Assembly (NCBI GenBank): GCA_046155815.1
Contig: JBJXFY010000256.1
Coordinates: 1 to 24,087 of the forward strand
DNA: 24,087 bases
Origin: JBJXFY01 sp046155815
GTDB lineage: Bacteria > Verrucomicrobiota > Verrucomicrobiia > Limisphaerales > CAIMTB01
Direction of reading: 5' to 3'
Positions within the stretch are counted from its first letter, which is position 1, and each line of letters begins with the position of its first letter. This document shows positions 15,560-23,134 of the stretch, piece after piece. Both the position numbers and the translations under genes were made by a program. Under the pieces are notes generated by a model. That model searched no databases. It was not told the DNA's origin and saw only the letters and a list, made by a program, of their open reading frames with translations.

Positions 15560-17266
15560 TCAATCGATGTCGCCCACCGTCGCGCGGATGACCTCCTCGG
15601 GCGTCGTGAGGCCGGCGATGACCTTGCGGGTGCCATCCTCGCGCAGCGTGCGCATGCCCATTTCCCGTGCGCGGGCGCGGAGCACGGTGGAGCTGACCTT
15701 TTCGTAGATGAGCCTCCGGGCCTCGTCATCGATGACGAAGACCTCGAAGATGCCCATGCGGCCGCGATGGCCGGTCTTGTTGCAGTTCGAGCAGCCCTTG
15801 CCCTTCGTAAACTTCGCGTCCGCGGCCATCTCGGGCGTGATGCCGAGCGCCTTCAGCTCCGACTCGGTCGGCTGGTACGGCCCGCTGCACTGCTTGCAGA
15901 TCTTGCGCACGAGCCGCTGCGCCATGAGCGCCCGCGCGGAGGAGGCGACGAGGAACGGCTTGATACCGATGTCAATCAGGCGGGTGACGGCGCCGGGCGC
16001 GTCGTTCGTGTGCAGCGTGGAGAAGACGAGGTGGCCGGTGAGGGAGGCGTTGATCGCGATGGTGGCCGTCTCCATGTCACGGATCTCGCCCAGCATCACG
16101 ATGTTCGGCGCCTGCCGCAGCATCGAGCGCAGGGCCGCGGCAAAGGTGAAGCCGATGATCTCGGAAACCTGCACCTGGTTGATGCCCGCGAGCTGGTACT
16201 CGACCGGATCCTCAACCGTGATGATCTTGCGGTCGGGCCGGTTGATGTAGTGCAGGCAGGAGTACAGCGTGGTGGTCTTGCCCGAGCCGGTGGGCCCGGT
16301 GACGAGGATGATGCCGTCCGGCAGGCTGATGAGGCGCTCGAAGGTCTGCTGGTCATCCGAGAAGAAGCCCAGCTCCGCCAGGCCGAGGCGCAGCCCCTCC
16401 TTGTCCAGGATTCGCATCACGATGCTCTCTCCGTGGTTCGTCGGGAGACAGGAGACACGGAGGTCGATCGTCTTGCCGCCCACGTTCGTCTGGATGCGGC
16501 CGTCCTGCGGAATCCGTCGTTCCGCGATGGACATGTTCGACATGATCTTCAGGCGGCTGATGATCGAGGCCTGCAGCCGCTTGGGCGGCGACTTCATCTC
16601 GTGCAGCACGCCGTCAATCCGGTAGCGGACGCGGAAATACTTCTCCAGCGGCTCAAGGTGGATGTCGGACGCCCGCATCTTGTAGGCGTCCACGATGACC
16701 GAGTTGACCAGCTTGATGATCGGGGCGTCGGCATCCACCGCCGAGCCGTCGCTCTCCTCCAGTTTGCCCACCTTGCCGACATCCACCTCTCCCTCGGTGA
16801 TGTCCTGAATCATCTTGCTGACCGAATCGTCGCTCCGCCCATAGTAGCGCCCAATGGCTGCCTCGATCTCGTCCGGACTGGCGACGACGACGCTGACGTG
16901 CCGTCCCAGCGTGTGCTGGAGGCTGTCAATCGTCTCCAGGTCCGAGGGATCACCCAGCGCGACGGTCACGCCATCTTCGGAGGTGTAGATGGGGACAGCG
17001 TTGAACTTCTTGGCGACATGCCGCGGGACGGCGGCCAGCGCCTCATCCGTCACCCGCATCTGGCCGAGCTGCACAAATTCGGCCCCGAAGTGCGCGGCTT
17101 TGGCCTGCGCGACCTGACCGCGGTTGAGGTGCCGGGCGGCGATCAGCAGGTCCACCACTCCCTCGCCGGTCTCGTCCGCCTTTTGCCGCGCCTCGGCGAT
17201 CTTTTCCGGCGTCACCAACGCCAAGTCGCCGAGGAGATCCAGAAGATAGTCGTCGGATGAGGCCAC
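15560..17266 (-). CDS. Second GspE/PilB-type assembly ATPase
   Basis: From GTG 17266 the product has 568 residues, the same size as the PilB downstream. It has an N-terminal GspE-N domain (LGQMRVTDEALAAVPRHVA), RASDIHLEP (198-206), Walker A GPTGSGKTT (324-332), the Asp box TVEDPVEY, Walker B VMLGEIRD (390-397), HLVFSTLHTND and a zinc tetracysteine (457, 460, 492, 495). It is clearly paralogous to the other ATPase but differs across the N-terminal domain and linker. The start is uncertain: there is no Shine-Dalgarno site, and the frame is open to an ATG at 17401, but residues upstream of GTG 17266 look non-coding. It is the first gene of the ATPase-PilC unit, 37 bp before pilT. It could serve the pseudopilins, as GspE does in type II secretion. 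Confidence 0.92.
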   Translation of the reverse strand: MASSDDYLLDLLGDLALVTPEKIAEARQKADETGEGVVDLLIAARHLNRGQVAQAKAAHFGAEFVQLGQMRVTDEALAAVPRHVAKKFNAVPIYTSEDGVTVALGDPSDLETIDSLQHTLGRHVSVVVASPDEIEAAIGRYYGRSDDSVSKMIQDITEGEVDVGKVGKLEESDGSAVDADAPIIKLVNSVIVDAYKMRASDIHLEPLEKYFRVRYRIDGVLHEMKSPPKRLQASIISRLKIMSNMSIAERRIPQDGRIQTNVGGKTIDLRVSCLPTNHGESIVMRILDKEGLRLGLAELGFFSDDQQTFERLISLPDGIILVTGPTGSGKTTTLYSCLHYINRPDRKIITVEDPVEYQLAGINQVQVSEIIGFTFAAALRSMLRQAPNIVMLGEIRDMETATIAINASLTGHLVFSTLHTNDAPGAVTRLIDIGIKPFLVASSARALMAQRLVRKICKQCSGPYQPTESELKALGITPEMAADAKFTKGKGCSNCNKTGHRGRMGIFEVFVIDDEARRLIYEKVSSTVLRARAREMGMRTLREDGTRKVIAGLTTPEEVIRATVGDID

Positions 17267-17327
17267 GGTGGGTCGTGCGTGCGTCGGTTGTCTCGGGTTG
17301 GCCGGCTTCGTGTCAGGGCTTCCCCGC

Positions 17328-17356
17328 AGTGTTGTTCGCGGCGCGGAAAGTGTCAA
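17328..17356 (-). promoter_or_regulatory. Candidate promoter of the ATPase-pilC operon
   Basis: The minus strand has a perfect TTGACA at 17356-17351, a 17 bp spacer and a weak AACACT at 17333-17328, about 60 bp before the first ATPase gene. Its -35 is embedded in TTGACACTT, the same 9-mer seen at the toxin operon promoter. The -10 is poor. Confidence 0.35.
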
Positions 17357-17445
17357 TGAACGCCCTTCGAACCTTGGCAATCCGACGGGAACGCGGGCCA
17401 AACCGGGGTGAACTGGGACTCTGCGACCTTCACCGCATGGAAAAA

Positions 17446-17522
17446 TGGTGCATCCGCCTGGAGTTGAACCAGGAACCTTCTGATCCGTAGTCAGATGCTC
17501 TAGCCAATTGAGCTACGGATGC
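17446..17522 (-). tRNA. tRNA-Arg (anticodon ACG)
   Basis: A 77-nt cloverleaf reads from 17522 to 17446. The acceptor stem GCATCCG pairs with CGGATGC, the D arm is GCTC/GAGC, the anticodon stem TCTGA/TCAGA encloses CTACGGA (anticodon ACG, read as ICG after deamination), and the T arm is CCTGG/CCAGG around TTCAACT. CCA is encoded at 17448-17446. A run of five T follows directly and could help termination. No integrase or duplicated tRNA end is seen nearby. Confidence 0.97.
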
Positions 17523-17535
17523 GCCACGGGGCGGA

Positions 17536-17565
17536 CTTATACCGACCGGGGAGGCTTTTTCGCAA
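17536..17565 (-). promoter_or_regulatory. Promoter of tRNA-Arg
   Basis: The minus strand has TTGCGA at 17565-17560 (4 of 6), an 18 bp spacer and TATAAG at 17541-17536 (5 of 6). The -10 ends 13 bp before the mature tRNA 5' end, leaving a short precursor leader. Good position for a dedicated tRNA promoter. Confidence 0.7.
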
Positions 17566-17999
17566 GGGACTGTTTTCAGGGCGGGACCTAGCCGCGGGAC
17601 CTCCGCAGGACGTCGTGGCCGCACCAAGGTGACGCTCCGATGCCCCCACAGCGACGTGCGCAAGAGGCAGCCGGCAGGTGTCCGCCTCCCTGCAATTGCC
17701 CCGCGTCATGCCAAAGGAGCTTGCCGGCCGAGGGAGCGCATCCGGGTCGCGCCACTGGGGCGAAGATCGCAAACCCAAGCTCTTGGCTGTTTTCCCCTGC
17801 CCGACGGCGCGTACAGACGGGCACATGGCTCGGTCACGCGCCGAGGCATCGGCGTGCCCGGCCGCGGGCAAGCGGGGGCCGTCGCGGCGGGAAGGTCTTG
17901 GGAGACGTCGGCCGAAACGCCTTGGAACTTGGCGCTTGGAACTCGCCGCTCCCCTGCCCTAAGTCTGCGCCCGCGTTCGCGCAATCTTCACGACCATCC
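17566..17999 (+). other. Gene-free stretch between tRNA-Arg and the sugar kinase
   Basis: About 430 bp hold no frame with protein-like composition on either strand. I see a 6 bp inverted repeat with a 4-nt loop (17855-17870), not followed by T residues, and a short direct repeat near the kinase start (17921-17943). The promoter of the plus-strand kinase must lie here, but I cannot assign convincing hexamers. Confidence 0.6.
17921..17943 (+). repeat. Short direct repeat CTTGGAACT
   Basis: CTTGGAACT occurs at 17921-17929 and 17935-17943, with a 14 bp period, about 60-80 bp upstream of the kinase start. It may be a remnant of a small tandem repeat or a regulatory element; nothing in the sequence decides between these. 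Confidence 0.5.
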
Positions 18000-18899
18000 A
18001 TGAGCGTTCTTGTCGTCGGCTCCACCGCCCTTGATTCCATCAAGACCCCCACGTCCGAAAACCCGCGCCTGCTCGGCGGCTCGGCCAGCCACGCGTCCGT
18101 GGCGGCCAGCTTCTTCTCGCCCGTGAAGCTCGTGGGCGTCGTGGGCGAGGACTTTCCCAAAAAATACCTCAGCCTCTACCGCCGCCACCACATCAACCTC
18201 GACGGCCTGCAGGTGCAGCCCGGCCAGACGTTCCATTGGGCCGGCGAGTACGAGGTGAACATGAACAACCGCCGCACGCTCACCACCGAGCTCGGCGTCT
18301 TCGAGAAGTTCACCCCCCACCTGCCCGACGCCCACAAGGACACGCCCTTCGTCCTCCTCGCCAACATCGGCCCCGGCCTCCAGCACCACGTCCTCGACCA
18401 GATGGCCAAGCCGCAGTTCGTCGTCGCCGACACGATGGACCTCTGGCTGAACATCGCGCTCGACGAGCTGAAGCGCCTGCTGCCGCGCGTGGACGGCTTC
18501 GTGCTCAACGACTCCGAGGCCCACCAGCTCACCCAGGAGGACAACGTCTTCGCCGCCCTGAAGAAGATCCACCGCATGGGGCCGAAGTACGTCATCATCA
18601 AGAAGGGCTCCCATGGTTCGATCCTCTCCGGTCCGGGCGGCCACTTCATCTGCCCGGCCTATCCGCTGAAGAAGGTGGTGGACCCGACCGGCGCGGGCGA
18701 CTCGTTCGTGGGCGGGATGATGGGCTACCTCGCCACCGCGCGCGGCGGCGTGGAGAAGAACATCCGCCGGGCGATGGTCCACGGCAGCGTCGTGGCCGCG
18801 TTCTGCTGCGAGGGTTTCGGCCTCACGAAGACGACCAAGGCGACCCTCGCGCAGATCAATGTCCGCGTGAAGGAACTCGAGGCGCTGACGAAGTTCTGA
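18000..18899 (+). CDS. PfkB-family carbohydrate kinase
   Basis: The 299-residue product has the ribokinase/PfkB fold signatures: an N-terminal VLVVGSTALDSI strand, a Gly-rich substrate-binding LLGGSASHASVAA (24-36), VGVVGEDFP (46-53), NDSEAHQL (170-177) and the ATP/anion-hole signature DPTGAGDSF at 228-236, with Asp234 as catalytic base. Members phosphorylate sugars or nucleosides with ATP in the cytoplasm. The substrate cannot be told from the sequence, though adenosine/ribokinase-like members are closest in style. ATG 18000 was chosen because it begins the conserved first strand; the frame is open further upstream (to 17640) but without conserved features. No Shine-Dalgarno site is seen. 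It is followed 85 bp later by the oxidoreductase gene on the same strand, with no obvious functional link. Confidence 0.92.
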   Translation: MSVLVVGSTALDSIKTPTSENPRLLGGSASHASVAASFFSPVKLVGVVGEDFPKKYLSLYRRHHINLDGLQVQPGQTFHWAGEYEVNMNNRRTLTTELGVFEKFTPHLPDAHKDTPFVLLANIGPGLQHHVLDQMAKPQFVVADTMDLWLNIALDELKRLLPRVDGFVLNDSEAHQLTQEDNVFAALKKIHRMGPKYVIIKKGSHGSILSGPGGHFICPAYPLKKVVDPTGAGDSFVGGMMGYLATARGGVEKNIRRAMVHGSVVAAFCCEGFGLTKTTKATLAQINVRVKELEALTKF

Positions 18900-18984
18900 C
18901 GGGACGCTGAGCGGAAGTTCGGCAGGCGCCCCGCGCGCCGGACTGGTGCCGTTCGGGACAACCGTTCCACCCTGCCGCCCGCCC

Positions 18985-20481
18985 ATGCGCCTCGTCCGCA
19001 TCCCGACGCTCAGGACTGTCGCGGACTTCCGCGCTCACGCCATATCGCTCGGCCTCACGCTGCCGTGCGACGACGCCATCCTCTCCGGCGATGCCTCGCC
19101 GATGTCGAGCCCGCTGCCCGGCCTCGTGCTGAACGGCCGCACCGTCGGCAACCGCTGGGCCATCCAGCCCATGGAGGGCTGGGACGCGACGACGGACGGA
19201 CGGCCCACCGACGACGTGCGCCGGCGCTGGCGGCGCTTTGGCGAGAGCGGGGCCAAGCTCATCTTCGGCGGCGAGGCCATGGCTGTCCGGTCCGACGGCC
19301 GCGCCAACCCAAACCAGCTGATCATCACCGCTGCCAACCGCGACGCGCTGGCCGGGCTGGTCAGGGAGCTGCGCGCCGCGCACCGCGAAAAGTTCAGCCG
19401 TGACGACGACCTCGCCGTCGGCTTCCAGCTCACGCACTCGGGCCGGTTCTGCCGGCCCAAGGAAAAGAAGCGCTTCGAGCCGCGCGTCGCCTTCCGCCAC
19501 CCGCTGCTGGATGAGCGCTTCGGCGTGACAGCCGACGACCAGGTCTTCACCGACGACGAAGTGGCCGCGCTCGTCGCGGACTACGTGTACGCCGCGCGGG
19601 TGGCGCGCGAGGCGGGCGCGGACTTCGTGGATATCAAGCACTGCCACGGCTACCTGCTGCACGAGTTCCTTGGCGCGCACACGCGGTCAGGCCGCTACGG
19701 CGGAAGTTTTGAAAACCGCACCCGGCCGCTGCGCGAGATCATCGCCGGGATGCGCGCCGACGGGAACGACCTGCCCGTGGCCGTGCGCCTGAGCGCCTTC
19801 GACCTAGTACCGTTCCGGCCCGACCCGTCGCGCGCGGAGCCGGGCAAGCTCGGCCCCGGCATCCCGGCGGACTTCTCCGGCTGCCTGCCATACCGCTACG
19901 CCTTCGGCGTGAACGCGGAGAACCCGGTCGAGTACGACCTCACGGAGACCTTCCGTTTCGCCGAACTGTGCGCGGAGCTGGGCGTGGCGCTGCTCAACCT
20001 CACTGCCGGCTCGCCCTACTATAACCCGCATCTCCAGCGCCCCGCCGCCTACCCGCCGAGCGACGGCTACCAGCCGCCGGAGGACCCGCTCGCCGGCGTC
20101 GCCCGCCAGATGGCCGCCGTGCATCAGGTGCGCCGGCATCTGCAAGGGATTCCGCACTCCGCACTCCGCAGTCCGCACTTGATCGGCTCCGCCTATAGCT
20201 ACCTCCAGGAATACCTCCCGCACGTCGCACAGGCCGCGGTGCGCGAGGCCTGGACGGACGCCGTGGGCCTCGGGCGCATGGTGCTGAGCTACCCCGGCCT
20301 GCCGGCAGACACGGCGGCCCGCGGCGCGCTCACACCGCGGCTCATCTGCCGTACCTTCAGCGACTGCACCACCGCCCCGCGCAACGGCCTCAGGAGCGGC
20401 TGCTACCCGCTTGATGACGCGTACAAGACCCTCCCCGAGGCGGCGCAGCTGAAGGAGATCAAGCGCTCGGCGGGGGCGTAG
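18985..20481 (+). CDS. NADH:flavin oxidoreductase, Old Yellow Enzyme family
   Basis: The 498-residue product shows the FMN-dependent OYE TIM barrel. IQPMEGWD (60-67) comes after the first strand, then FQLTHSGRFCRP (147-158), DFVDIKHCHGYLLHEFLGAH (213-232) with the substrate-binding His/His region, and GRYGGSFENRTR (236-247), the family's most conserved block. The late phosphate-binding strand is LIGSAYSYLQEYL. Such enzymes reduce activated C=C bonds with NAD(P)H; the substrate is unknown. It is longer than classic OYE (about 370-400), with a C-terminal segment containing Cys455, Cys461 and Cys473 (CRTFSDCTTAPRNG, then GCYPLD). ATG 18985 is the best start; an upstream in-frame ATG at 18946 adds only non-conserved residues. 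A tandem 7-bp repeat is embedded in frame before LIGSAYS (residues 390-398). Confidence 0.9.
   Translation: MRLVRIPTLRTVADFRAHAISLGLTLPCDDAILSGDASPMSSPLPGLVLNGRTVGNRWAIQPMEGWDATTDGRPTDDVRRRWRRFGESGAKLIFGGEAMAVRSDGRANPNQLIITAANRDALAGLVRELRAAHREKFSRDDDLAVGFQLTHSGRFCRPKEKKRFEPRVAFRHPLLDERFGVTADDQVFTDDEVAALVADYVYAARVAREAGADFVDIKHCHGYLLHEFLGAHTRSGRYGGSFENRTRPLREIIAGMRADGNDLPVAVRLSAFDLVPFRPDPSRAEPGKLGPGIPADFSGCLPYRYAFGVNAENPVEYDLTETFRFAELCAELGVALLNLTAGSPYYNPHLQRPAAYPPSDGYQPPEDPLAGVARQMAAVHQVRRHLQGIPHSALRSPHLIGSAYSYLQEYLPHVAQAAVREAWTDAVGLGRMVLSYPGLPADTAARGALTPRLICRTFSDCTTAPRNGLRSGCYPLDDAYKTLPEAAQLKEIKRSAGA
20152..20179 (+). repeat. Four tandem copies of a 7-bp unit (CCGCACT) inside the oxidoreductase gene
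   Basis: The units are CCGCACT, CCGCACT, CCGCAGT and CCGCACT, contiguous over 28 bp. They encode PHSALRSPH in the loop before the LIGSAYSYLQ strand of the OYE-family protein. The unit length is not a multiple of three, so each copy gained or lost would shift the frame. Confidence 0.85.
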
Positions 20482-20620
20482 CCGACCAGGCGGCCGGTAC
20501 AGACTGCCAGGGCGCGGCGCCGCCGCACCGTCCCAACTGCTGCTTGGCCGAGCGCAACGACAGCAAGGCCGCCCTCAGGGCCTCGCCGCAGCGTTGCCCT
20601 GCCACCAGGTCTCCGGCCGC

Positions 20621-22294
20621 CTACTTGGCTTCGCCGTTGGCCTCGCGTTCCCAACGTTCCGCGTCGGCGGGGCGGTTGAGCCGGCGGGCCATCGCGGCGA
20701 GGCGCCGCTTGAGGTCGAGGATGTCCGACGCGTCGGGGACCTCGTTGGCGCTGTTCCGCAGGTGCAGAAAAGCCGCCGCATCGTCGCCGGCGGCCTCGAG
20801 CGCGTCGCCGGCCAACCGCAACAACCGCCATCGCTGGCGGACGGAGGGACCGTGCTGCAGCGCGCGCACGTACCATTCGCCCGCCTCCTCCGCCTCGCCC
20901 GCCTCGCGCAGCAGGTCGCCCAGCTTCTCCTGCAGCACGGAGCTGCCGTTCAGCTCGGACAGCGACCGTGCGCCGGCGATGGCATTGGCCGGGTGGCCGT
21001 CGGCGCGGGCGCGGAAGCCGAGGAGCGTGGCGTAGTTCCACGGCAGGTCGGTGGCAACTTGGCCGGCCTGGTGCAGCGCCAGCCGCTCGAGGGGGTTCAG
21101 CGCAAACGGCCGGTACAGCGGGTCGCCCACGACCGTGATCTGCCACGAAAGCGCGCGCTGCGACGCCAGGGCCGCCTCGCCGAAGGTGAAGCGCAGCCAC
21201 ATCAGCCGGCCGAAGAACACGTCGATCTGCGGCGTGCCGTCCAGCACCGGCTCGCTCGTGCAGCCCATCGTGGCCGCGGCACCGCGCGCGAGCAGCGGCC
21301 CGGCCCAGCGTCGCGTGCGCGTGCGCAGCGTCTCGGCGCTGAACGAGTGCAGGTGGTACGCGATGGCCCCCGGCATGAACTCAACCTTCATGGCCGTGAA
21401 CGGGCCCGACACCTCCGCGTCATACCAGCCCGCGTACAGCGCGATGTGGCTCATGGGAAACGAGGGCGGGAACGTCTCCGGCAGGCGATCGAGCACCGTG
21501 TCCGGGCCGAAGCCGGCGACGATCTGGGCGGCGTTGGTGATCCACTGGTCGCCCGGCAGGTACGGGCCCCCGGTGAGGCCGCGGGAGTCGAAGTAGGCGC
21601 GGCCCCAGAGGCCGTTCGTCTCCGCCTGCAGCGCGAGGTCCACCAGCCCGCGGGCCGTGGCGGCGTCCGGCCCGTCCAGCCGCGCGACGGCGAGCACGCC
21701 GCTGGTCGGGTGGATGAACGCCGCGTTGGTGATGCCGAGGAGCGGGTTGCCCAGCGGCCCCGTGAGCGGAAAGCCCTGCACGGACAGCGGCAGCAGCATC
21801 AGTTCACTGTCCACCGCGGCCTCGTTGCGACGCACGATGTCGGCCAGCGCCTCGGTGTTGTCGTGCGGCGTGCCGGGGTCTTCTGAAATCCTTGCCGGCA
21901 CGCCGTAGCAGAGCGCCAGGTGCCGCACCGCGGCGGACGTGACGACGGTCTTCGCCGCGCCGCCCGCGTTGGTGGCCGCGCCCCAGGTCATCAACCCGCG
22001 CTCGCGCAATGCGTCGCGCAGCGGGCCTTCGAGATGCTTCCGATAATCCCCGCGTGACATCGTCTCGGCCGCCGGCAGTTCGAGGCCGATGACGTGCCGG
22101 TCGGGCACGCCACGGCGCTTGGCGTAATGCTCCGCCACGCCGCGCGAATCGCGCATGCGGGAGTTGAAGACCACCACCACGTCCGGGACCGGCATCTCCG
22201 CGGCGGCCGCGGCGGCTGCAAAGCCCGCCAACAGGGCGGCGACCAGCACGAACTGCGGGCCAGCGGCCGTCCGGCCACGCTGCGACGGCTTCAC
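20621..22294 (-). CDS. Secreted TIGR03790-like protein of unknown function
   Basis: From GTG 22294 the product has 557 residues with a clear signal peptide (FVLVAALLAGFAAAAAAA, cleavage expected near residue 32). The mature start MPVPDVVVVFNSRMRDSRGVAEHYAKRRG, split here by sense (strand VVVVFNSR, then S-x-x-VAEHYAKRRGVP), followed by HLALCYGVP and DTVLDRLPE and a VVGDPLYRPF ending, resembles what I recall of TIGR03790, an exported family of unknown function. The last 130 residues look helical and TPR-like (LQEKLGDLLREAGEAEEAGE). The GTG overlaps the TGA stop of the zinc-ribbon gene (GTGA) and is preceded by AAGGAAGG, which supports this start over an ATG at 22375. Its neighbour across a convergent 139 bp gap is the oxidoreductase; no strong terminator is seen there. 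Confidence 0.8.
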   Translation of the reverse strand: MKPSQRGRTAAGPQFVLVAALLAGFAAAAAAAEMPVPDVVVVFNSRMRDSRGVAEHYAKRRGVPDRHVIGLELPAAETMSRGDYRKHLEGPLRDALRERGLMTWGAATNAGGAAKTVVTSAAVRHLALCYGVPARISEDPGTPHDNTEALADIVRRNEAAVDSELMLLPLSVQGFPLTGPLGNPLLGITNAAFIHPTSGVLAVARLDGPDAATARGLVDLALQAETNGLWGRAYFDSRGLTGGPYLPGDQWITNAAQIVAGFGPDTVLDRLPETFPPSFPMSHIALYAGWYDAEVSGPFTAMKVEFMPGAIAYHLHSFSAETLRTRTRRWAGPLLARGAAATMGCTSEPVLDGTPQIDVFFGRLMWLRFTFGEAALASQRALSWQITVVGDPLYRPFALNPLERLALHQAGQVATDLPWNYATLLGFRARADGHPANAIAGARSLSELNGSSVLQEKLGDLLREAGEAEEAGEWYVRALQHGPSVRQRWRLLRLAGDALEAAGDDAAAFLHLRNSANEVPDASDILDLKRRLAAMARRLNRPADAERWEREANGEAK

Positions 22295-22641
22295 TGGCCT
22301 TCCTTCTTCTGCGCCACGGCGGCAAGCCGGGCGAATTCCCCGCCGTCCAGCCACAGGCCACGGCAGGCGGGGCACATGTCGAGGATGACGCCACGGTCGC
22401 GCGGGCTGACGACGCGCAGGAATGGATTGGCATCCCGCGGGCAGCGGGCTGGGACGACGTTGGCGACGGGGACCCCGCCGCCGCGGGTCAGGGGCTTCAG
22501 CTCGCGCACGTCGAGGGCCAGCAAGCGGCCCAGCTCGTCGGCATCAAACCAGACTCCGCCGCAGTCGCGGCAGCGGTCCACCTCGACCCCGTGCACGGCG
22601 GTCGGATGCAGGGCCGGGGCACGGCACTTCGGGCAGTTCAC
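22291..22641 (-). CDS. Small zinc-ribbon protein with two zf-TFIIB-type motifs
   Basis: From GTG 22641 the product has 116 residues. The first motif is complete: CPKC (Cys3, Cys6) and CRDCGGVWFDADEL (Cys24, Cys27), the zf-TFIIB pattern with its conserved G-x-W-x-D tail. The second keeps Cys67, Cys90 and Cys93 in CPRD and CPACRGLWLDGGEF, with Asp70 where a Cys would be expected, so it may be a degenerate site. The function of these small proteins is unknown. The start is uncertain: ATG 22710 would add 23 Arg-rich residues with no family likeness, so I prefer GTG, where the conserved motif begins. It is translationally coupled to the downstream secreted protein gene by a GTGA overlap. Confidence 0.75.
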   Translation of the reverse strand: MNCPKCRAPALHPTAVHGVEVDRCRDCGGVWFDADELGRLLALDVRELKPLTRGGGVPVANVVPARCPRDANPFLRVVSPRDRGVILDMCPACRGLWLDGGEFARLAAVAQKKEGQ

Positions 22642-22875
22642 GCGCGGGGATTTGCGGGCGAACCGGCGGCGGGTCGAGCGGATTCTTCGGCGGCGGCCAC
22701 AGCAACCCATGAACCCGCCTGGCCACGGCGGGTTGGCGGGCCGCGGCGAGGACTCAAGGCTCCTGTTCCACAGCTCACCGGACCGCCAGCGCGGCCCCCC
22801 GGGCTCCCCCGGGCCTCGAACTCAGCCCTTCGAGGTTGCTTCCACTTCCACGGCTTCCGTCCCTATGCTGCGCCC

Positions 22876-23121
22876 GTGCCACTCTACGAGTACGAGCTCT
22901 GCGAAGGCGGCTGCGTGGTGTGCGGCGGGCGCTTCACGCTGCGCCGGCCGCTGGACGCGAAGGAGCTGACCCATTGCCCCGCCTGCAAGAAGCCGGTGCG
23001 CAAGCTGATCTCCGGGTTCAACACGCCCAAGCTCACCAAGCCGCTCTCCATCAGCGACGCCAAAAAGGCCGGCTTCACCGTGCTCAAGAAGACCGCCAAG
23101 GGCGAATACGAGCGTCAGTAG
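22876..23121 (+). CDS. FmdB-family small zinc-ribbon protein
   Basis: The 81-residue product starts at GTG 22876 with PLYEYE, the hallmark N-terminus of FmdB-type regulatory proteins, usually followed by a zinc ribbon. Here the cysteines are C9, C13 and C16 (CEGGCVVC) and C34, C37 (CPAC), with the spacing somewhat altered from the usual C-x-x-C. The tail FTVLKKTAKGEYERQ also fits the family. FmdB was first linked to formamidase/amidase regulation, but most members have no known role. The frame is open far upstream to 22591, but that region lacks conservation and overlaps the divergent gene. It converges on gltX with only 13 bp between stops. Confidence 0.8.
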   Translation: MPLYEYELCEGGCVVCGGRFTLRRPLDAKELTHCPACKKPVRKLISGFNTPKLTKPLSISDAKKAGFTVLKKTAKGEYERQ

Positions 23122-23134
23122 CGGGCCGGATGGA

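Noticed and set aside
15767..17260. A 497-codon plus-strand frame opposite the first ATPase gene
   Set aside because: The minus strand encodes a full ATPase with every catalytic motif; the plus frame has none.
17446..17522. tRNA-Arg as an integration site
   Set aside because: No integrase, no repeated tRNA 3' end and no change in base composition on either side.
17855..17870. Inverted repeat TGCCCG-GCCG-CGGGCA as a terminator
   Set aside because: Only 6 bp of stem and no T tract on either strand; such palindromes are frequent in GC-rich DNA.
17640..17999. Upstream extension of the kinase frame
   Set aside because: The added 120 residues have no conserved features and the PfkB fold begins exactly at ATG 18000.
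22591..22875. Longer start for the FmdB-type gene
   Set aside because: The PLYEYE motif marks the family's N-terminus right after GTG 22876, and the upstream part overlaps the divergent zinc-ribbon gene.
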